A stretch of 64,000 nt of DNA from CAMDHY01 sp046156265 (GTDB lineage: Bacteria; Pseudomonadota; Alphaproteobacteria; Rhizobiales; Segnochrobactraceae): assembly GCF_046156265.1 (NCBI RefSeq), contig NZ_JAWDIR010000002.1:62001-126000 (forward strand). The letters are read 5' to 3'. Of the stretch, positions 15,807-24,464 are shown piece after piece (positions within the stretch are counted from its first letter, which is position 1; every line of letters begins with the position of its first letter). The translations under genes and the position numbers were made by a program. The notes under the pieces were generated by a model. It saw only the letters and a list, made by a program, of their open reading frames with translations, ran no database searches and had not been told where the DNA came from.

Positions 15807-18800
15807 TCACTCGGCGGCGTCGAGGACAGGGGCCGTCGCCCCGACGCCGGCCGGCGAGGCCGCGAGCCGCTGCAGCAGGGCCGCACGCCGTCCCGACGCC
15901 ACGACCCGGCGCCCCTCCTTCACCGGGCCGTAGCCGCGCACGTCCTGGGGGAGGCGCGCGAGCTCGCACAGCAGGCCGTAATCAGCCTTGCCGATCCGCT
16001 CGAGGATGAGGGCGACGTCCACCCGGACCTCGTCGATCGCCGCCCGCTCGGCCCGCCGCTCGGCGGTGTAGCCGAACGGATCGAGGGCAGTGCCGCGCAG
16101 GCCCTTGCCCCTGGCGAGCCAGGCGAAGGCGGTGAAGATCCACGGGCCGAAGGCGCGCTTCTTCGGCCGCCCCGTCGCCGGATCGGGCCGCGACAGGATC
16201 GGCGGCGCGAGCATGACGCGAAGCCGCCGGCGATCCGAGAACTGCCGCTCAAGCCCGGCGCGGAAGGCGGGATCGGCATAGAGGCGAGCGACCTCGTACT
16301 CGTCCTTGTAGGCCATGACCCGGTAGAGGCTCTCCGCCACGTGGCCGGTGAGGCGGCCGCCGCCGGCCCCGTGCGCCGCATCGGCGTCGCGCACCGCGAG
16401 GGCGAGCTCGCGGAAGCTCCGCGCATAGGCGGCGTCCTGGTAGGCCTCGAGCTCGGCGGTGAGGAAGTCGATCCGCTCCTCGAGCCCCATCACCGGTACC
16501 ACCGGCGCCTTCGGCAGGGCCGACAGGATGGCGTCGGGATCGGCGGCCAGCACCCGGCCGGCGTGGAAGGCCTTGATGTTCTTGTCGACGGCGGCGCCGT
16601 TCAGGCGGATGGCCGTCTCGATCGCCTCGATCGACAGCGGCAGCGCGCCATTCTGCCAGGCGAGGCCGACGAGCAGCATGTTGGTGAAGATCGCATCGCC
16701 GAAGACCGCCTCGGCGACGGCGACGGCGTCGACGCCGATGAAGTCGTGCGTCCCCTCGCGGAGCGTGCGCGCCATCTTGCCGGCGTCGAAGGAGAGCGTC
16801 TGGCGCATGGCGAACTCGGCCGTCGGCGCGACGTGGGTGTTGACGACGGCGAGCGTGCGGCGGCGATCGAGCAGCGCCAGGTTCTCGGTGGTGCTGGCGA
16901 CGACCATGTCGGAGGCCACCAGGGCATCGAGCGTCGTCGGCGGGATGCGCGGCCCCTCGATCGCCGCGTTGCGGGCGGCGAAGCGGACGTGCGAGGTGAC
17001 CGGTCCGCCCTTCTGGGCGAGGCCGGTCATGTCGAGGGTGGAGGCGTTGATGCCGTCGAGGTGGCCCGCCATGGCGAGCGTCGCGCCGACGGTGGTGACG
17101 CCCATGCCGCCGATACCGGCGACGAGCAGGTTGAGCGTGCGGTCGAGGGCCGGCAGCGTCGGCAGCGGCAGCTTGGCGGCGAGCCCCGCGACGTCGAGCG
17201 CCGCGCCTTCGGCGGCCCTGAGCTTCGCCCCGTCGACCCAGACGAAGGACGGGCAGAAGCCCTCGACGCAGGAGAAGTCCTTGTTGCAGCTCGACTGGTT
17301 GATCACGCGCTTCTCGCCGAAGGCGGTGGCGAGCGGCTCGACCGAAATGCAGTTCGACTGCACCGAGCAGTCGCCGCAGCCCTCGCAGACGCGCGGGTTG
17401 ATGTAGAGGCGCTTGTCGGGATCGGGATAGAGGCCGCGCTTGCGGCGGCGCCGCTTCTCGGCCGCGCAGGTCTGGTCGTAGACGAGGACGGAGACGCCGG
17501 GATGGGCGGCGAGCTCCGCCTGGATCGGCATGAGGTCGTCGCGGTGCGCCACCGGCGTGCCCTCCGGCAGGTCGTGGCGGCCCTCGTAGCGCTCCGGCTC
17601 GTCGGTGACGACGACGATCTTCTCGACGCCCTCGGCGGCGAGCTGGCGGGTGAGGATCGGCACCGTCAGCGGGCCGTCGTGGGCCTGTCCGCCGGTCATG
17701 GCGACGGCGTCGTTGAAGAGGATCTTGTAGGTGATCGGCGCCTTGGCCGACACCGCCTGGCGGATCGCCAGGATGCCGGAGTGGAAGTAGGTGCCGTCGC
17801 CCATGTTGGCGAAGACGTGTTTGTCGTTGGCGAACGGAACCTGGCCGATCCACGGCACGCCCTCGCCGCCCATCGCCACCTGGCCGTCGGTGGTGCGGCC
17901 GGGGATCTCCGTCATGGCGTGGCAGCCGATGCCGGGCATTGCGCGGGCGCCGTCGGGCACCTTGGTCGAGGTGTTGTGCGGGCAGCCGGAGCAGAAATAG
18001 GGCGAGCGGCCGGCGCGCTCGGCGTGACCGGCCGCCCAGGCCGACTGCTGCACCATGCGGTCGGCGACGGCGCGCATCTCGGGGTCGGCGGCCGCCTCCG
18101 GCAGGAAGCTCATCAGCGCCTGGACGAGCTCGGAGGCGGTGAGCTCGAGGAGGTCGGTGAGGAAGGGGATGCCCTCCGGCGTCGTCTTGCCCCACACCGG
18201 CGGGCGGTGGTCCGACGGCCAGTGGTAGAGCAGCTCCTTCATCTGCGGCTCGATGAGCGGACGCTTGTGCTCGACGACGAGGACGCGCTCGAGGCCGCGG
18301 GCGAAGGCCGACAGCCCCTGCGGCTCGAGCGGCCAGGGCATCGCCACCTTGTAGACGGCAAGCCCGATGGCACGGGCGCGCCTGTCGTCGATGCCGAGCA
18401 TGGCGAGGGCCTGCAGCAGGTCGCGATAGGCCTTGCCGGTGGCGACGATGCCGACGCGCGGACGCGGCGAGCCGAACGTCACGCGGTCGAGCCGGTTGCC
18501 GCGCACATAGGCCTTCACTGCCGGCAGGCGGACGTCGCGCAGGAGCCGCTCGGTCTCGAGCCGGTTGCCGAGCAGCAGCGCGCGGTTCATGTCGCCGCGC
18601 CGGCGCGGGTCTGCGTCGACGGGGTGGGCGAAGGCGAGGCGGCCGGCCGAGACGTCGACCATGCCGGAGGCGTCCATGGTGTCGGCGACGCAGATCATCG
18701 CCGTCCACAGCCCGGCATAGCGCGACAGCTCGAGGCCGTGCAGGCCGTAGTCGACGACATCCTGCAGGTCGGCCGGGTTGAGCACCGGCATCTCGGCGTG

Positions 18801-19301
18801 GACGAAGAAGAATTCGCTCTGGGCCGGCAGGATCGAGGACTTCGCAAGATGGTCGTCGCCGGCGAGCGCCAGAACGCCGCCGAGTGCCGAGGTGCCGCTG
18901 GCGTTCGCCTGCTTCAGCACGTCGCCGGCGCGGTCGACGCCCGGGGCCTTGCCGTACCAGACGCCGAAGACCCCATCGAAATCGGTGCCCTGGCCGTGCA
19001 GGCCGACCTTCTGGGTGCCCCAGACGGCGGTCGCGCCGAGCTCCTCGTTGACGCCCGGCTGGAAATGGATGTCGTGGGCGGCGATGAGCTTGCGGGACCG
19101 GGCGAGCTCCTGGTCGAGGCCGCCGAGCGGCGAGCCGCGATAGCCGGAAACGAAGCCGCCGGTGCGTTTGCCCGCGGCGCGGTCGAGCCGCACGCGGTCG
19201 AGGGCCACGCGGACGAGCGCCTGGATGCCGTTCAGATAGACGGGGCCGGCGTCGCGCACATACTTGTCGTCGAGAGTGACACTCCGGATCGGTACGGTCA
19301 C
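15807..19301 (-). CDS. fused indolepyruvate ferredoxin oxidoreductase family protein
   Basis: A 1164-residue single-chain 2-oxoacid:ferredoxin oxidoreductase. It contains an N-terminal pyrimidine-binding half (GYRGSPLGGLDQELAR), a TPP-binding centre (YFCSGCPHNTSTK near residue 450; ATMGDGT-like GDGTYFHSGILAIRQAV), a 4Fe-4S cysteine cluster (NPRVCEGCGDCSVQSNC near 640, then NKDFSCVEGFCPSF) and a C-terminal gamma-type domain (LLVAGIGGMGVTTVGATLAM). Archaeal homologues split these between IorA and IorB. It should oxidise aryl pyruvates to aryl-acetyl-CoA, which fits the phenylacetate genes 15 kb away. I chose GTG 19301 (GGAGGTG upstream). Divergent from an Lrp/AsnC regulator. Confidence 0.92.
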   Translation of the reverse strand: MTVPIRSVTLDDKYVRDAGPVYLNGIQALVRVALDRVRLDRAAGKRTGGFVSGYRGSPLGGLDQELARSRKLIAAHDIHFQPGVNEELGATAVWGTQKVGLHGQGTDFDGVFGVWYGKAPGVDRAGDVLKQANASGTSALGGVLALAGDDHLAKSSILPAQSEFFFVHAEMPVLNPADLQDVVDYGLHGLELSRYAGLWTAMICVADTMDASGMVDVSAGRLAFAHPVDADPRRRGDMNRALLLGNRLETERLLRDVRLPAVKAYVRGNRLDRVTFGSPRPRVGIVATGKAYRDLLQALAMLGIDDRRARAIGLAVYKVAMPWPLEPQGLSAFARGLERVLVVEHKRPLIEPQMKELLYHWPSDHRPPVWGKTTPEGIPFLTDLLELTASELVQALMSFLPEAAADPEMRAVADRMVQQSAWAAGHAERAGRSPYFCSGCPHNTSTKVPDGARAMPGIGCHAMTEIPGRTTDGQVAMGGEGVPWIGQVPFANDKHVFANMGDGTYFHSGILAIRQAVSAKAPITYKILFNDAVAMTGGQAHDGPLTVPILTRQLAAEGVEKIVVVTDEPERYEGRHDLPEGTPVAHRDDLMPIQAELAAHPGVSVLVYDQTCAAEKRRRRKRGLYPDPDKRLYINPRVCEGCGDCSVQSNCISVEPLATAFGEKRVINQSSCNKDFSCVEGFCPSFVWVDGAKLRAAEGAALDVAGLAAKLPLPTLPALDRTLNLLVAGIGGMGVTTVGATLAMAGHLDGINASTLDMTGLAQKGGPVTSHVRFAARNAAIEGPRIPPTTLDALVASDMVVASTTENLALLDRRRTLAVVNTHVAPTAEFAMRQTLSFDAGKMARTLREGTHDFIGVDAVAVAEAVFGDAIFTNMLLVGLAWQNGALPLSIEAIETAIRLNGAAVDKNIKAFHAGRVLAADPDAILSALPKAPVVPVMGLEERIDFLTAELEAYQDAAYARSFRELALAVRDADAAHGAGGGRLTGHVAESLYRVMAYKDEYEVARLYADPAFRAGLERQFSDRRRLRVMLAPPILSRPDPATGRPKKRAFGPWIFTAFAWLARGKGLRGTALDPFGYTAERRAERAAIDEVRVDVALILERIGKADYGLLCELARLPQDVRGYGPVKEGRRVVASGRRAALLQRLAASPAGVGATAPVLDAAE

Positions 19302-19442
19302 CTGGCACCTCCGTTGCCACCGCGGTTCGCCGACGCCGGGCGAGCCCGACGTCTCCATGGCGAACCAAGATAATGCGGTTCGGCCGCGATTTCCGTGCTA
19401 ACGTTCCGCCATATCCCTAGTTGCGTGCAAAAACCCTCCCCG

Positions 19443-19931
19443 ATGAAGCCATCTTCCGAACGGATCACCCTCGATGCGGGGGATCTGCGCATCCTGCGTA
19501 TCCTGCAGCGCGACGCCTCGCTGTCCGTCGCCGACGTGGCGCGCGAGGCCGGCATGAGCGCGACGCCGTGCTGGCGGCGCATCAAGCGGATGAAGGAGGC
19601 GGGCGTCATCCGGCGCATCGCCGCCCTCGTCGACCGCGAGGCGGTCGGGCTCGGCTTCGTCTCCTACGCCTTCGTCAAGCTCGCCCTGCCGAGCCGGGAC
19701 AGCATGGAGCGCTTCGACCGCCTGATCGAGCGCTGGCCGGAGGTGGTGACCTGCGAGCGGGTGACCGGCGCCGTCGACTACCTGCTCAAGGTGGTGACCG
19801 ACGACATCAAGACCTACGACGACTTCCTGCGCCTGAAGCTGCTCGACAACGAGCTCGTCTCGGACGTGCAGTCGCGCATCGTCGTCTCGACGGTGAAGGA
19901 CACCGCGGCGCTGCCGATCCACGACCCCTAG
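19443..19931 (+). CDS. Lrp/AsnC family transcriptional regulator
   Basis: A 162-residue regulator. An N-terminal winged helix-turn-helix (LRILRILQRDASLSVADVAR, ~12-31, then GMSATPCWRRIKRMKEAGVI) is followed by a RAM/AsnC ligand domain with CERVTGAVDYLLKVVTDDIK (~102-121). Members sense amino acids or related metabolites as octamers. Divergent position next to the oxidoreductase gene suggests that it controls it in response to an aromatic amino acid or 2-oxoacid. ATG 19443 was chosen over an upstream in-frame ATG because the family begins with the helix before the HTH. Confidence 0.9.
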   Translation: MKPSSERITLDAGDLRILRILQRDASLSVADVAREAGMSATPCWRRIKRMKEAGVIRRIAALVDREAVGLGFVSYAFVKLALPSRDSMERFDRLIERWPEVVTCERVTGAVDYLLKVVTDDIKTYDDFLRLKLLDNELVSDVQSRIVVSTVKDTAALPIHDP

Positions 19932-20187
19932 CGGCGGCAGGCGGCGGACGGATGCGCGCCCCCGCCGCGGCGGCGGCATGCGCGCGTGCCCTATGATCGC
20001 GCCGCGCGATGTGGCATGTAGCCCCCGAGACGCCCTCGTGCGCCGCCCCGCGGCCGGCCTGTTCGGCCGCCCTCCGCCCGGTCGCGCCGCCCTCACCTCG
20101 TGGCCCCGGCGAAGACCGGATCAGCGCCATCGGGCGTCGAGGCGTCTCCCTGAGACTGTGCCCCCCGGGATCGCGGAGCGGATCGCC

Positions 20188-20415
20188 ATGGCCTTCAAGC
20201 CGAACTATCGACAGCAGCGCAACGAGCGGAGCCGCTCCAAGGAACAGAAGAAGCTCGAAAAGCTTCAGAAGCGCGAGGAGGACGCCGCCAAGCGCAAAGG
20301 CGCGCCCGGGGAAGGCGACGTTGAGACCACCGACGACGAGGACGCCCCCGACGCGGGGACGAACTCGGCCAACAACCCGGAGACCTCCGATGGCCCGCAA
20401 GAAAACCAAGGTTGA
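20188..20415 (+). CDS. small charged conserved hypothetical protein
   Basis: A 75-residue protein. The basic N-terminus (MAFKPNYRQQRNERSRSKEQ) continues into a Lys/Glu-rich helix (KKLEKLQKREEDAAKRKG) likely to be a coiled coil. The C-terminal half is acidic and disordered (TTDDEDAPDAGTN). Similar short proteins are widespread in Rhizobiales without a known role; the basic head suggests nucleic-acid or ribosome contact, which is inference. Its 3' end overlaps the next gene by 26 nt in another frame. Preceded by GGAGCGGATCGCC. Confidence 0.65.
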   Translation: MAFKPNYRQQRNERSRSKEQKKLEKLQKREEDAAKRKGAPGEGDVETTDDEDAPDAGTNSANNPETSDGPQENQG

Positions 20416-20617
20416 TACGAGCAGCGCCGTGCTGTTCGACGTGTTCTACGAGGACGGCCAGCGCACCTCGAACCGCAAGGTTCCCGGCACCGACCTCGGC
20501 GGCCTCGACGGCGACGAGCCGGCCCGCACCTACATCGAGGAGCAGGACCGCAAGATCGCCGAGATGAGCGGCAACCCGCCGCGCGTCATCAAGAAGATCG
20601 TCCGCTCCGGCAAGTGA
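20390..20617 (+). CDS. small conserved hypothetical protein
   Basis: A 75-residue basic protein that begins MARKKTKVDTSSAVLFDVFY and holds GTDLGGLDGDEPARTYIEEQ (~33-52) and a Lys-rich end (VIKKIVRSGK). It starts inside the end of the preceding small gene, so the pair is probably translated from one message. I recognise no domain. Codon use matches the surroundings and the reading frame is unbroken, which supports a real gene. Confidence 0.65.
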   Translation: MARKKTKVDTSSAVLFDVFYEDGQRTSNRKVPGTDLGGLDGDEPARTYIEEQDRKIAEMSGNPPRVIKKIVRSGK

Positions 20618-20667
20618 GCGACGGCAGTTGAGTGCGCGCGGGCCCTGCCCGCCGCGAGCCCTCGGCT

Positions 20668-20688
20668 CCCGGGGACGAGGTCCCCGGG
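20668..20688. terminator. hairpin between convergent genes
   Basis: A perfect 9-bp stem (CCCGGGGAC / GTCCCCGGG) with a 3-nt loop, 50 nt after the small gene pair and 19 nt beyond the stop of the ureohydrolase on the other strand. It may end both transcripts. No clear U-tract on either side. Confidence 0.5.
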
Positions 20689-20706
20689 GCGCCCGGCGGC
20701 GGCGCC

Positions 20707-21660
20707 TCAGCCCCCGCGCCGCACCATCGCCCCGACGACATTGAGGACGAAGCGGGCGGCGACCATCGCCGACACTCCCGTCACGTCGAGCCGCGGCATC
20801 AGTTCCACCACCGACAGACCCAGCACCGGCCGCGTCGCCGCGACGTGGCGCACCAGCGTGGCGATCTCCGGGAAGAGTGGCCCGCCGGGCGTCGGCGCGT
20901 TGACGGCCGGCACCAGGCTCGGATCGAAGGCGTCGAGATCGAGGGCGATCAGCACCGGCAGCTCCTCCGGCAGGGCACGCAGCACGGCCTCGACGCCGTC
21001 GCGGCGAAAGACGTCCGCCGGCAGGATGCGGGCACCCCAGGCCGCCGCCGCCTCGACCTCCTGTCGCCGCGCGCTGCCGACGCCACGGGCGCCGACCTGC
21101 ACGATCGACCGGACGAACGGCAACTCCGAGGCTCGGCGCATCGTGCTCGAGTAGCCGTCGCGCTCGCCGCCGATGCTGTCGCGCCAGTCGATGTGCGCAT
21201 CGATCTGGAGGATCGCCAGCGGCCCCACCTCGGCGAAGCCACGGTGGAAGGGGATCGGCACGGAATCGTCGCCCCCGAGCAGCACCGGCACGGCGCCGCG
21301 GGCGACGAGAGCGGCGGTCGCCGCCTCGATCCCCGCCCGGTTGCCGGCGCCGTCCTCGGGCGTCGTTTCGACGTCGCCGCAATCGACGAGGCGCACCGGG
21401 CCGTCGCCGAACAGCGGGCCGCCGAGGTCGTAGTCCCAGTGGTCGAGGTTACTGCTCGACTGCACGGCGCCGCGCCGGATCGCCGCCGGCGCGTCGGCGC
21501 TGCCGGTGTCGAGGGCGTAGGCGATATCGTCGTCGGCGGGATAGGGCGTTCCGTGGCCGGCGCCGAAGACGGCGAAATCGCCGGCGTTCACCGCGGCGAT
21601 GTCGCGATGCGGGACGCCGAGGAAGGTCGGATCGGCGGGCCGGAGCGAAGGGTTGGTCAA
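20707..21660 (-). CDS. ureohydrolase (agmatinase/arginase family) with variant metal motif
   Basis: A 317-residue ureohydrolase-fold protein that would cleave a guanidino compound to urea with a Mn or Ni pair. The second and third metal motifs are intact: DAHIDWRDS (~163-171) and ALDLDAFDPSLVP (~238-250). The first, normally GGDHS, reads GGDDS (~129-133), so a metal-binding His is replaced by Asp. Substrate cannot be fixed from sequence; agmatine, guanidinobutyrate, guanidinopropionate and other guanidines are possible. GGGAG lies 6 nt before the ATG. A long hairpin (21682-21720) lies just upstream. Confidence 0.8.
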   Translation of the reverse strand: MTNPSLRPADPTFLGVPHRDIAAVNAGDFAVFGAGHGTPYPADDDIAYALDTGSADAPAAIRRGAVQSSSNLDHWDYDLGGPLFGDGPVRLVDCGDVETTPEDGAGNRAGIEAATAALVARGAVPVLLGGDDSVPIPFHRGFAEVGPLAILQIDAHIDWRDSIGGERDGYSSTMRRASELPFVRSIVQVGARGVGSARRQEVEAAAAWGARILPADVFRRDGVEAVLRALPEELPVLIALDLDAFDPSLVPAVNAPTPGGPLFPEIATLVRHVAATRPVLGLSVVELMPRLDVTGVSAMVAARFVLNVVGAMVRRGG

Positions 21661-21681
21661 GACGAGGCTCCCTGAAACGGC

Positions 21682-21720
21682 GAACGCCCCACCCGCACGT
21701 CAGGTGCGAGAGGGGCGTTC
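21682..21720. promoter_or_regulatory. interrupted hairpin upstream of ureohydrolase
   Basis: The outer stem is 9 bp (GAACGCCCC / GGGGCGTTC); the inner stem is CGCAC / GTGCG around GTCAG. It is 22 nt ahead of the ureohydrolase start and about 70 nt after the mucR stop, on the strand both genes use. It could terminate mucR or form part of the ureohydrolase leader. No U-tract. Confidence 0.45.
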
Positions 21721-21789
21721 AAATCTCACGATGGCCGCCGACAGGTCGACGGCGGCGCGGCGGCTATGTCGCCGCCGGCCGGGCGGCGA

Positions 21790-22266
21790 TCAGGCCGCCT
21801 TCTTCTTGGCGGGCGCCCGCTTCTTGGGAGCCGGCGCCGGCGGCGGCTCGACCGGGGCGGCCTTGCGGCTGCGCAGCTGGCCGAGGCCGAGGCTCTTCGC
21901 CATCGCCGAACGGGTGGCGGCATAGTTCGGGGCGACCATCGGATAGTCGGCCGGCAGGCCCCACTTCGCGCGATATTCCTCGGGGCTCAGATTGTAGGCG
22001 GTGCGAAGGTGCCGCTTCAGCGACTTGTACTTCTTTCCGTCCTCGAGGCAGATGATGTAATCGGGCGTCACCGACTTCTTGACCGGGACGGCGGGAACCA
22101 GCGGCGCCGGGGCGGCCGTCGTCTCGCCCTGCACCGTCTTGTGGAGGGCGCTGTGAACCTGTCCGATCAGCGCCGGAAGATCGGCGGACTGGACATTGTT
22201 GTTCATCACATAGGCGGCCACGATATTGGCCGTCAGCGCCATAAGGTCGTCGGTATCGTCGGACAT
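21790..22266 (-). CDS. mucR: MucR/Ros family zinc-finger transcriptional regulator
   Basis: A 158-residue Ros/MucR protein, a prokaryotic zinc-finger global regulator of exopolysaccharide, motility and cell-cycle genes in alphaproteobacteria that binds A+T-rich DNA. The N-terminal oligomerisation part reads LMALTANIVAAYVMNNNVQS. The finger region DYIICLEDGKKYKSLKRHLR (~69-88) leads to the invariant YNLSPEEYRAKWGLPADYPM (~91-110). The second Cys of the classical finger is replaced by Asp (CLED), as in many rhizobial homologues. The C-terminus is a Lys/Ala/Pro tail. The A+T-rich upstream DNA fits autoregulation. Confidence 0.95.
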   Translation of the reverse strand: MSDDTDDLMALTANIVAAYVMNNNVQSADLPALIGQVHSALHKTVQGETTAAPAPLVPAVPVKKSVTPDYIICLEDGKKYKSLKRHLRTAYNLSPEEYRAKWGLPADYPMVAPNYAATRSAMAKSLGLGQLRSRKAAPVEPPPAPAPKKRAPAKKKAA

Positions 22267-22584
22267 TTCAAACTCCGGGTACGAATCGGGACTTCTCGGA
22301 GCAGAAAATTGCTGAGGACGTCGCTAAAATCAAGGGTCGATCGTCAACTCTATAAAAATTCTCGAGTGGCGACTTGTTCTGTTTCAGCCCTACCTTGATC
22401 GCGCAGAGTTGGAAATCCGGACAATCTCGACGCGAACAGACCGCCAGCAGCGCGTCAAAGTCATGCATGGAAATCGCCGCGCGAACTAATCATGGCGACA
22501 TCGCGGCTGCGGCACCGGGCGGCGCGCATCGAGGATCACGGACAACAGAATGCGGCCTCAATACTGGTAAGACCAGAAATTCCG
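22267..22584. other. 318-bp mucR upstream region, relatively A+T-rich
   Basis: No coding sequence found. Segments such as 22320-22360 (including TCTATAAAAATTC) are far more A+T-rich than the surroundings. Read on the minus strand, the TATAGA at 22348-22353 is a plausible -10 for mucR. MucR proteins bind A+T-rich promoters, including their own, so this is a likely autoregulatory region. Confidence 0.55.
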
Positions 22585-23367
22585 TCAACGCGGGTCGGGC
22601 GGCGTCAGATACGCTCCGACCATGCCCCCGTCGATCGGGATCGCCTGGCCGGTGATGTAGGAAGCCTCGTCGGACGCGAGGAATGCGGCGAGTGCGGCGA
22701 TCTCTTCCGGCAGCCCGAAACGGCCCATCGGGATGTGGGCGCGACGGACCTGGTAGGCCGCCTCGTCCCGGACGATCTGCGAGGCCATCGCCGTCGCCGT
22801 GACGCCCGGCAGGACGGCGTTGACGCGAATGCGGCGACGGGCGAGGTCGACGGCGAGTTCGCGGCTCAGCGCCACGACGCCGCCTTTGCTGGCGGTGTAG
22901 GCGATCTGCGAGGGGTGCGAGCCGAGCAGCGCGACGATCGAGGCGATGGTGATGATCGCGCCGCCGCCCGACCGCTCGATCTCGGGGACGGCGTGCTTCG
23001 CCCCCAGGAAGACCCCCTTGAGGTTCACCGCCAGCGTCGCGTCCCAGGCCTCCTCCGACGTCGCCACGGCATCGGCATCGTCGGGGTGGACGATGGCGGC
23101 GTTGCAGACGAGCACCTCGAGCCCTCCGAAGGCCGCGACGCAGGCGGCCACCATCGCCGCGGTCGACGTCGAGGAGGCGACGTCGGCCTCCACCGCGACC
23201 GCCCCGCCACCCGCCGCCCGCAGCCGCTCCGCGGTGTCCTCCGCGGCCGGCCGGTTGCGATCGGCGATGACGACGCGCGCCCCTTCCGCGGCAAAGCGCG
23301 CCGCGATCGCCGCGCCGATGCCGCTCGCCGCGCCCGTGACGATCGCCCGCTTTCCCTGAAGACGCAT
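22585..23367 (-). CDS. SDR family NAD(P)-dependent oxidoreductase
   Basis: A 260-residue classical short-chain dehydrogenase. The cofactor motif TGAASGIG is at ~11-18, a conserved CNAAI at ~87-91 (NNAG position), the active-site Ser in IASIVALLG (~140-148) and the YTASK catalytic Tyr/Lys at ~154-158. The acidic VIADRN after beta-2 favours NAD. Substrate unknown. It is divergent from another SDR gene (23481) with 113 bp between them. Confidence 0.85.
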   Translation of the reverse strand: MRLQGKRAIVTGAASGIGAAIAARFAAEGARVVIADRNRPAAEDTAERLRAAGGGAVAVEADVASSTSTAAMVAACVAAFGGLEVLVCNAAIVHPDDADAVATSEEAWDATLAVNLKGVFLGAKHAVPEIERSGGGAIITIASIVALLGSHPSQIAYTASKGGVVALSRELAVDLARRRIRVNAVLPGVTATAMASQIVRDEAAYQVRRAHIPMGRFGLPEEIAALAAFLASDEASYITGQAIPIDGGMVGAYLTPPDPR

Positions 23368-23480
23368 CTCGAGACCTCGCTCTCCCGGTCCGGGTTGCCG
23401 GATCTCGGCAATCAGGATTTCACTGTCGCGCGACGGAAGGGCCGCCCGCGTGTCGGCCCGCTGAAAGCGGGGATTTCACC

Positions 23481-24248
23481 ATGACGGGGCGTTTCGACGG
23501 CAAGATCGCGCTGGTGACGGGCGCCGGCGGCGGCATCGGGTTCGCGATCGCCCGCGACCTCGCCAGCGCCGGCGCGACGGTGCACGCCTTCGATCTCAAG
23601 CCGGCACCGGCGGCGTTGCGAGGCCTCGACGGTCTCGTCTTCCACCAGGGCGATCTGTGCGACGGGGCCGATGTCGCCGCGCTGATGACGGCGATCGGCG
23701 ACCGCCACGGCCGGCTCGACGCGGTCGTCAACGCGGCCGGGCTGTGCCTGTTCGAGCGGGACGGCTCGGTGGAGACGGCGGCCGACGACGTCTTCGCGCT
23801 GACCTTCGACGTCAACCTCAACGGCGCGATGCGCGTCGTGCGCGGCGCGCTGCCGCTGATGCGGGCGGCGGGGGGCGGCGCCTTCGTCCACATCGCCAGC
23901 GTCGTCGGCCTGCGCAACATGGAGAACATCCTCGGCGGCGGTCCGGCAGACGCCTACCAGCTGTCGAAGGCGGCGCTCGTGTCGCTGTCGCGCTCGCTCG
24001 CCATGCAGTTCGCCCACGAGAACATCCGCTCCAACACAGTCTGCCCCGGCGCCATCGCCACGCCGATGACGGCCGACATCTATGCCGACCCCGCCCGCGT
24101 CGCGGCGATGGAGGCGCGCACGCCGCTGAAGCGCGTCGGCCGCCCGGAGGATGTCTCGGCGGCGACGCTGTTCCTGCTCGGCGAGAGCGCGAGCTTCATC
24201 ACCGGCACCGACCTCGTCGTCGACGGCGGCCTGCTCGCCAAGCTCTGA
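23481..24248 (+). CDS. SDR family oxidoreductase
   Basis: A 255-residue classical short-chain dehydrogenase. TGAGGGIG is at ~14-21, VNAAG at ~84-88, the active-site Ser in HIASVVGLR (~140-148) and YQLSK at ~160-164. AFDLK after beta-2 indicates NAD preference. It lies on the same strand upstream of the FadR-operator-controlled transporter cluster but ends 143 bp before the operator, so it need not belong to that regulon. Substrate unknown. Confidence 0.85.
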   Translation: MTGRFDGKIALVTGAGGGIGFAIARDLASAGATVHAFDLKPAPAALRGLDGLVFHQGDLCDGADVAALMTAIGDRHGRLDAVVNAAGLCLFERDGSVETAADDVFALTFDVNLNGAMRVVRGALPLMRAAGGGAFVHIASVVGLRNMENILGGGPADAYQLSKAALVSLSRSLAMQFAHENIRSNTVCPGAIATPMTADIYADPARVAAMEARTPLKRVGRPEDVSAATLFLLGESASFITGTDLVVDGGLLAKL

Positions 24249-24390
24249 CCCGAGACGCTGCGCCCCCAAGCCCTCACTCCGAAGCCCTGTCCCCGAACGC
24301 CGAAAGCCCTGCCGGCGTCTGCAGCCCCGCACGCCGCGCGCCGCGCGCCGCCGCGCCACCGGGCAATCGACGCTTGACTAATGGAGCATG

Positions 24391-24409
24391 TGGTCTGAGA
24401 AATAGACCA
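24391..24409. promoter_or_regulatory. FadR/GntR-type operator in the transporter promoter
   Basis: TGGTCT-N7-AGACCA, a perfect 6-bp inverted repeat with 7-bp spacer. A TTGACT -35-like element at 24374-24379 places the repeat over the spacer and -10 region, so a bound dimer would block RNA polymerase. The identical arms and spacing recur at 36099, and degenerate copies occur at 35127 and 33050. The regulator at 35271 is the obvious candidate. Confidence 0.7.
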
Positions 24410-24464
24410 AAGGCAACTGCGAATGTTTCGCGTTGTCGGCCGTCGACCGGGAGGGGTGTCGATC

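Noticed and set aside
16249..19368. A 1039-residue Arg-rich frame on the minus strand
   Set aside because: It is an alternative frame of the same oxidoreductase gene, dominated by Arg, Pro and Gly with no motifs.
15606..19373. A 1255-residue open frame on the plus strand
   Set aside because: It is antisense to the indolepyruvate oxidoreductase gene. Its Arg/Gly/Asp-rich composition is typical of a shadow frame in 70% G+C DNA; the minus-strand protein has clear family motifs.
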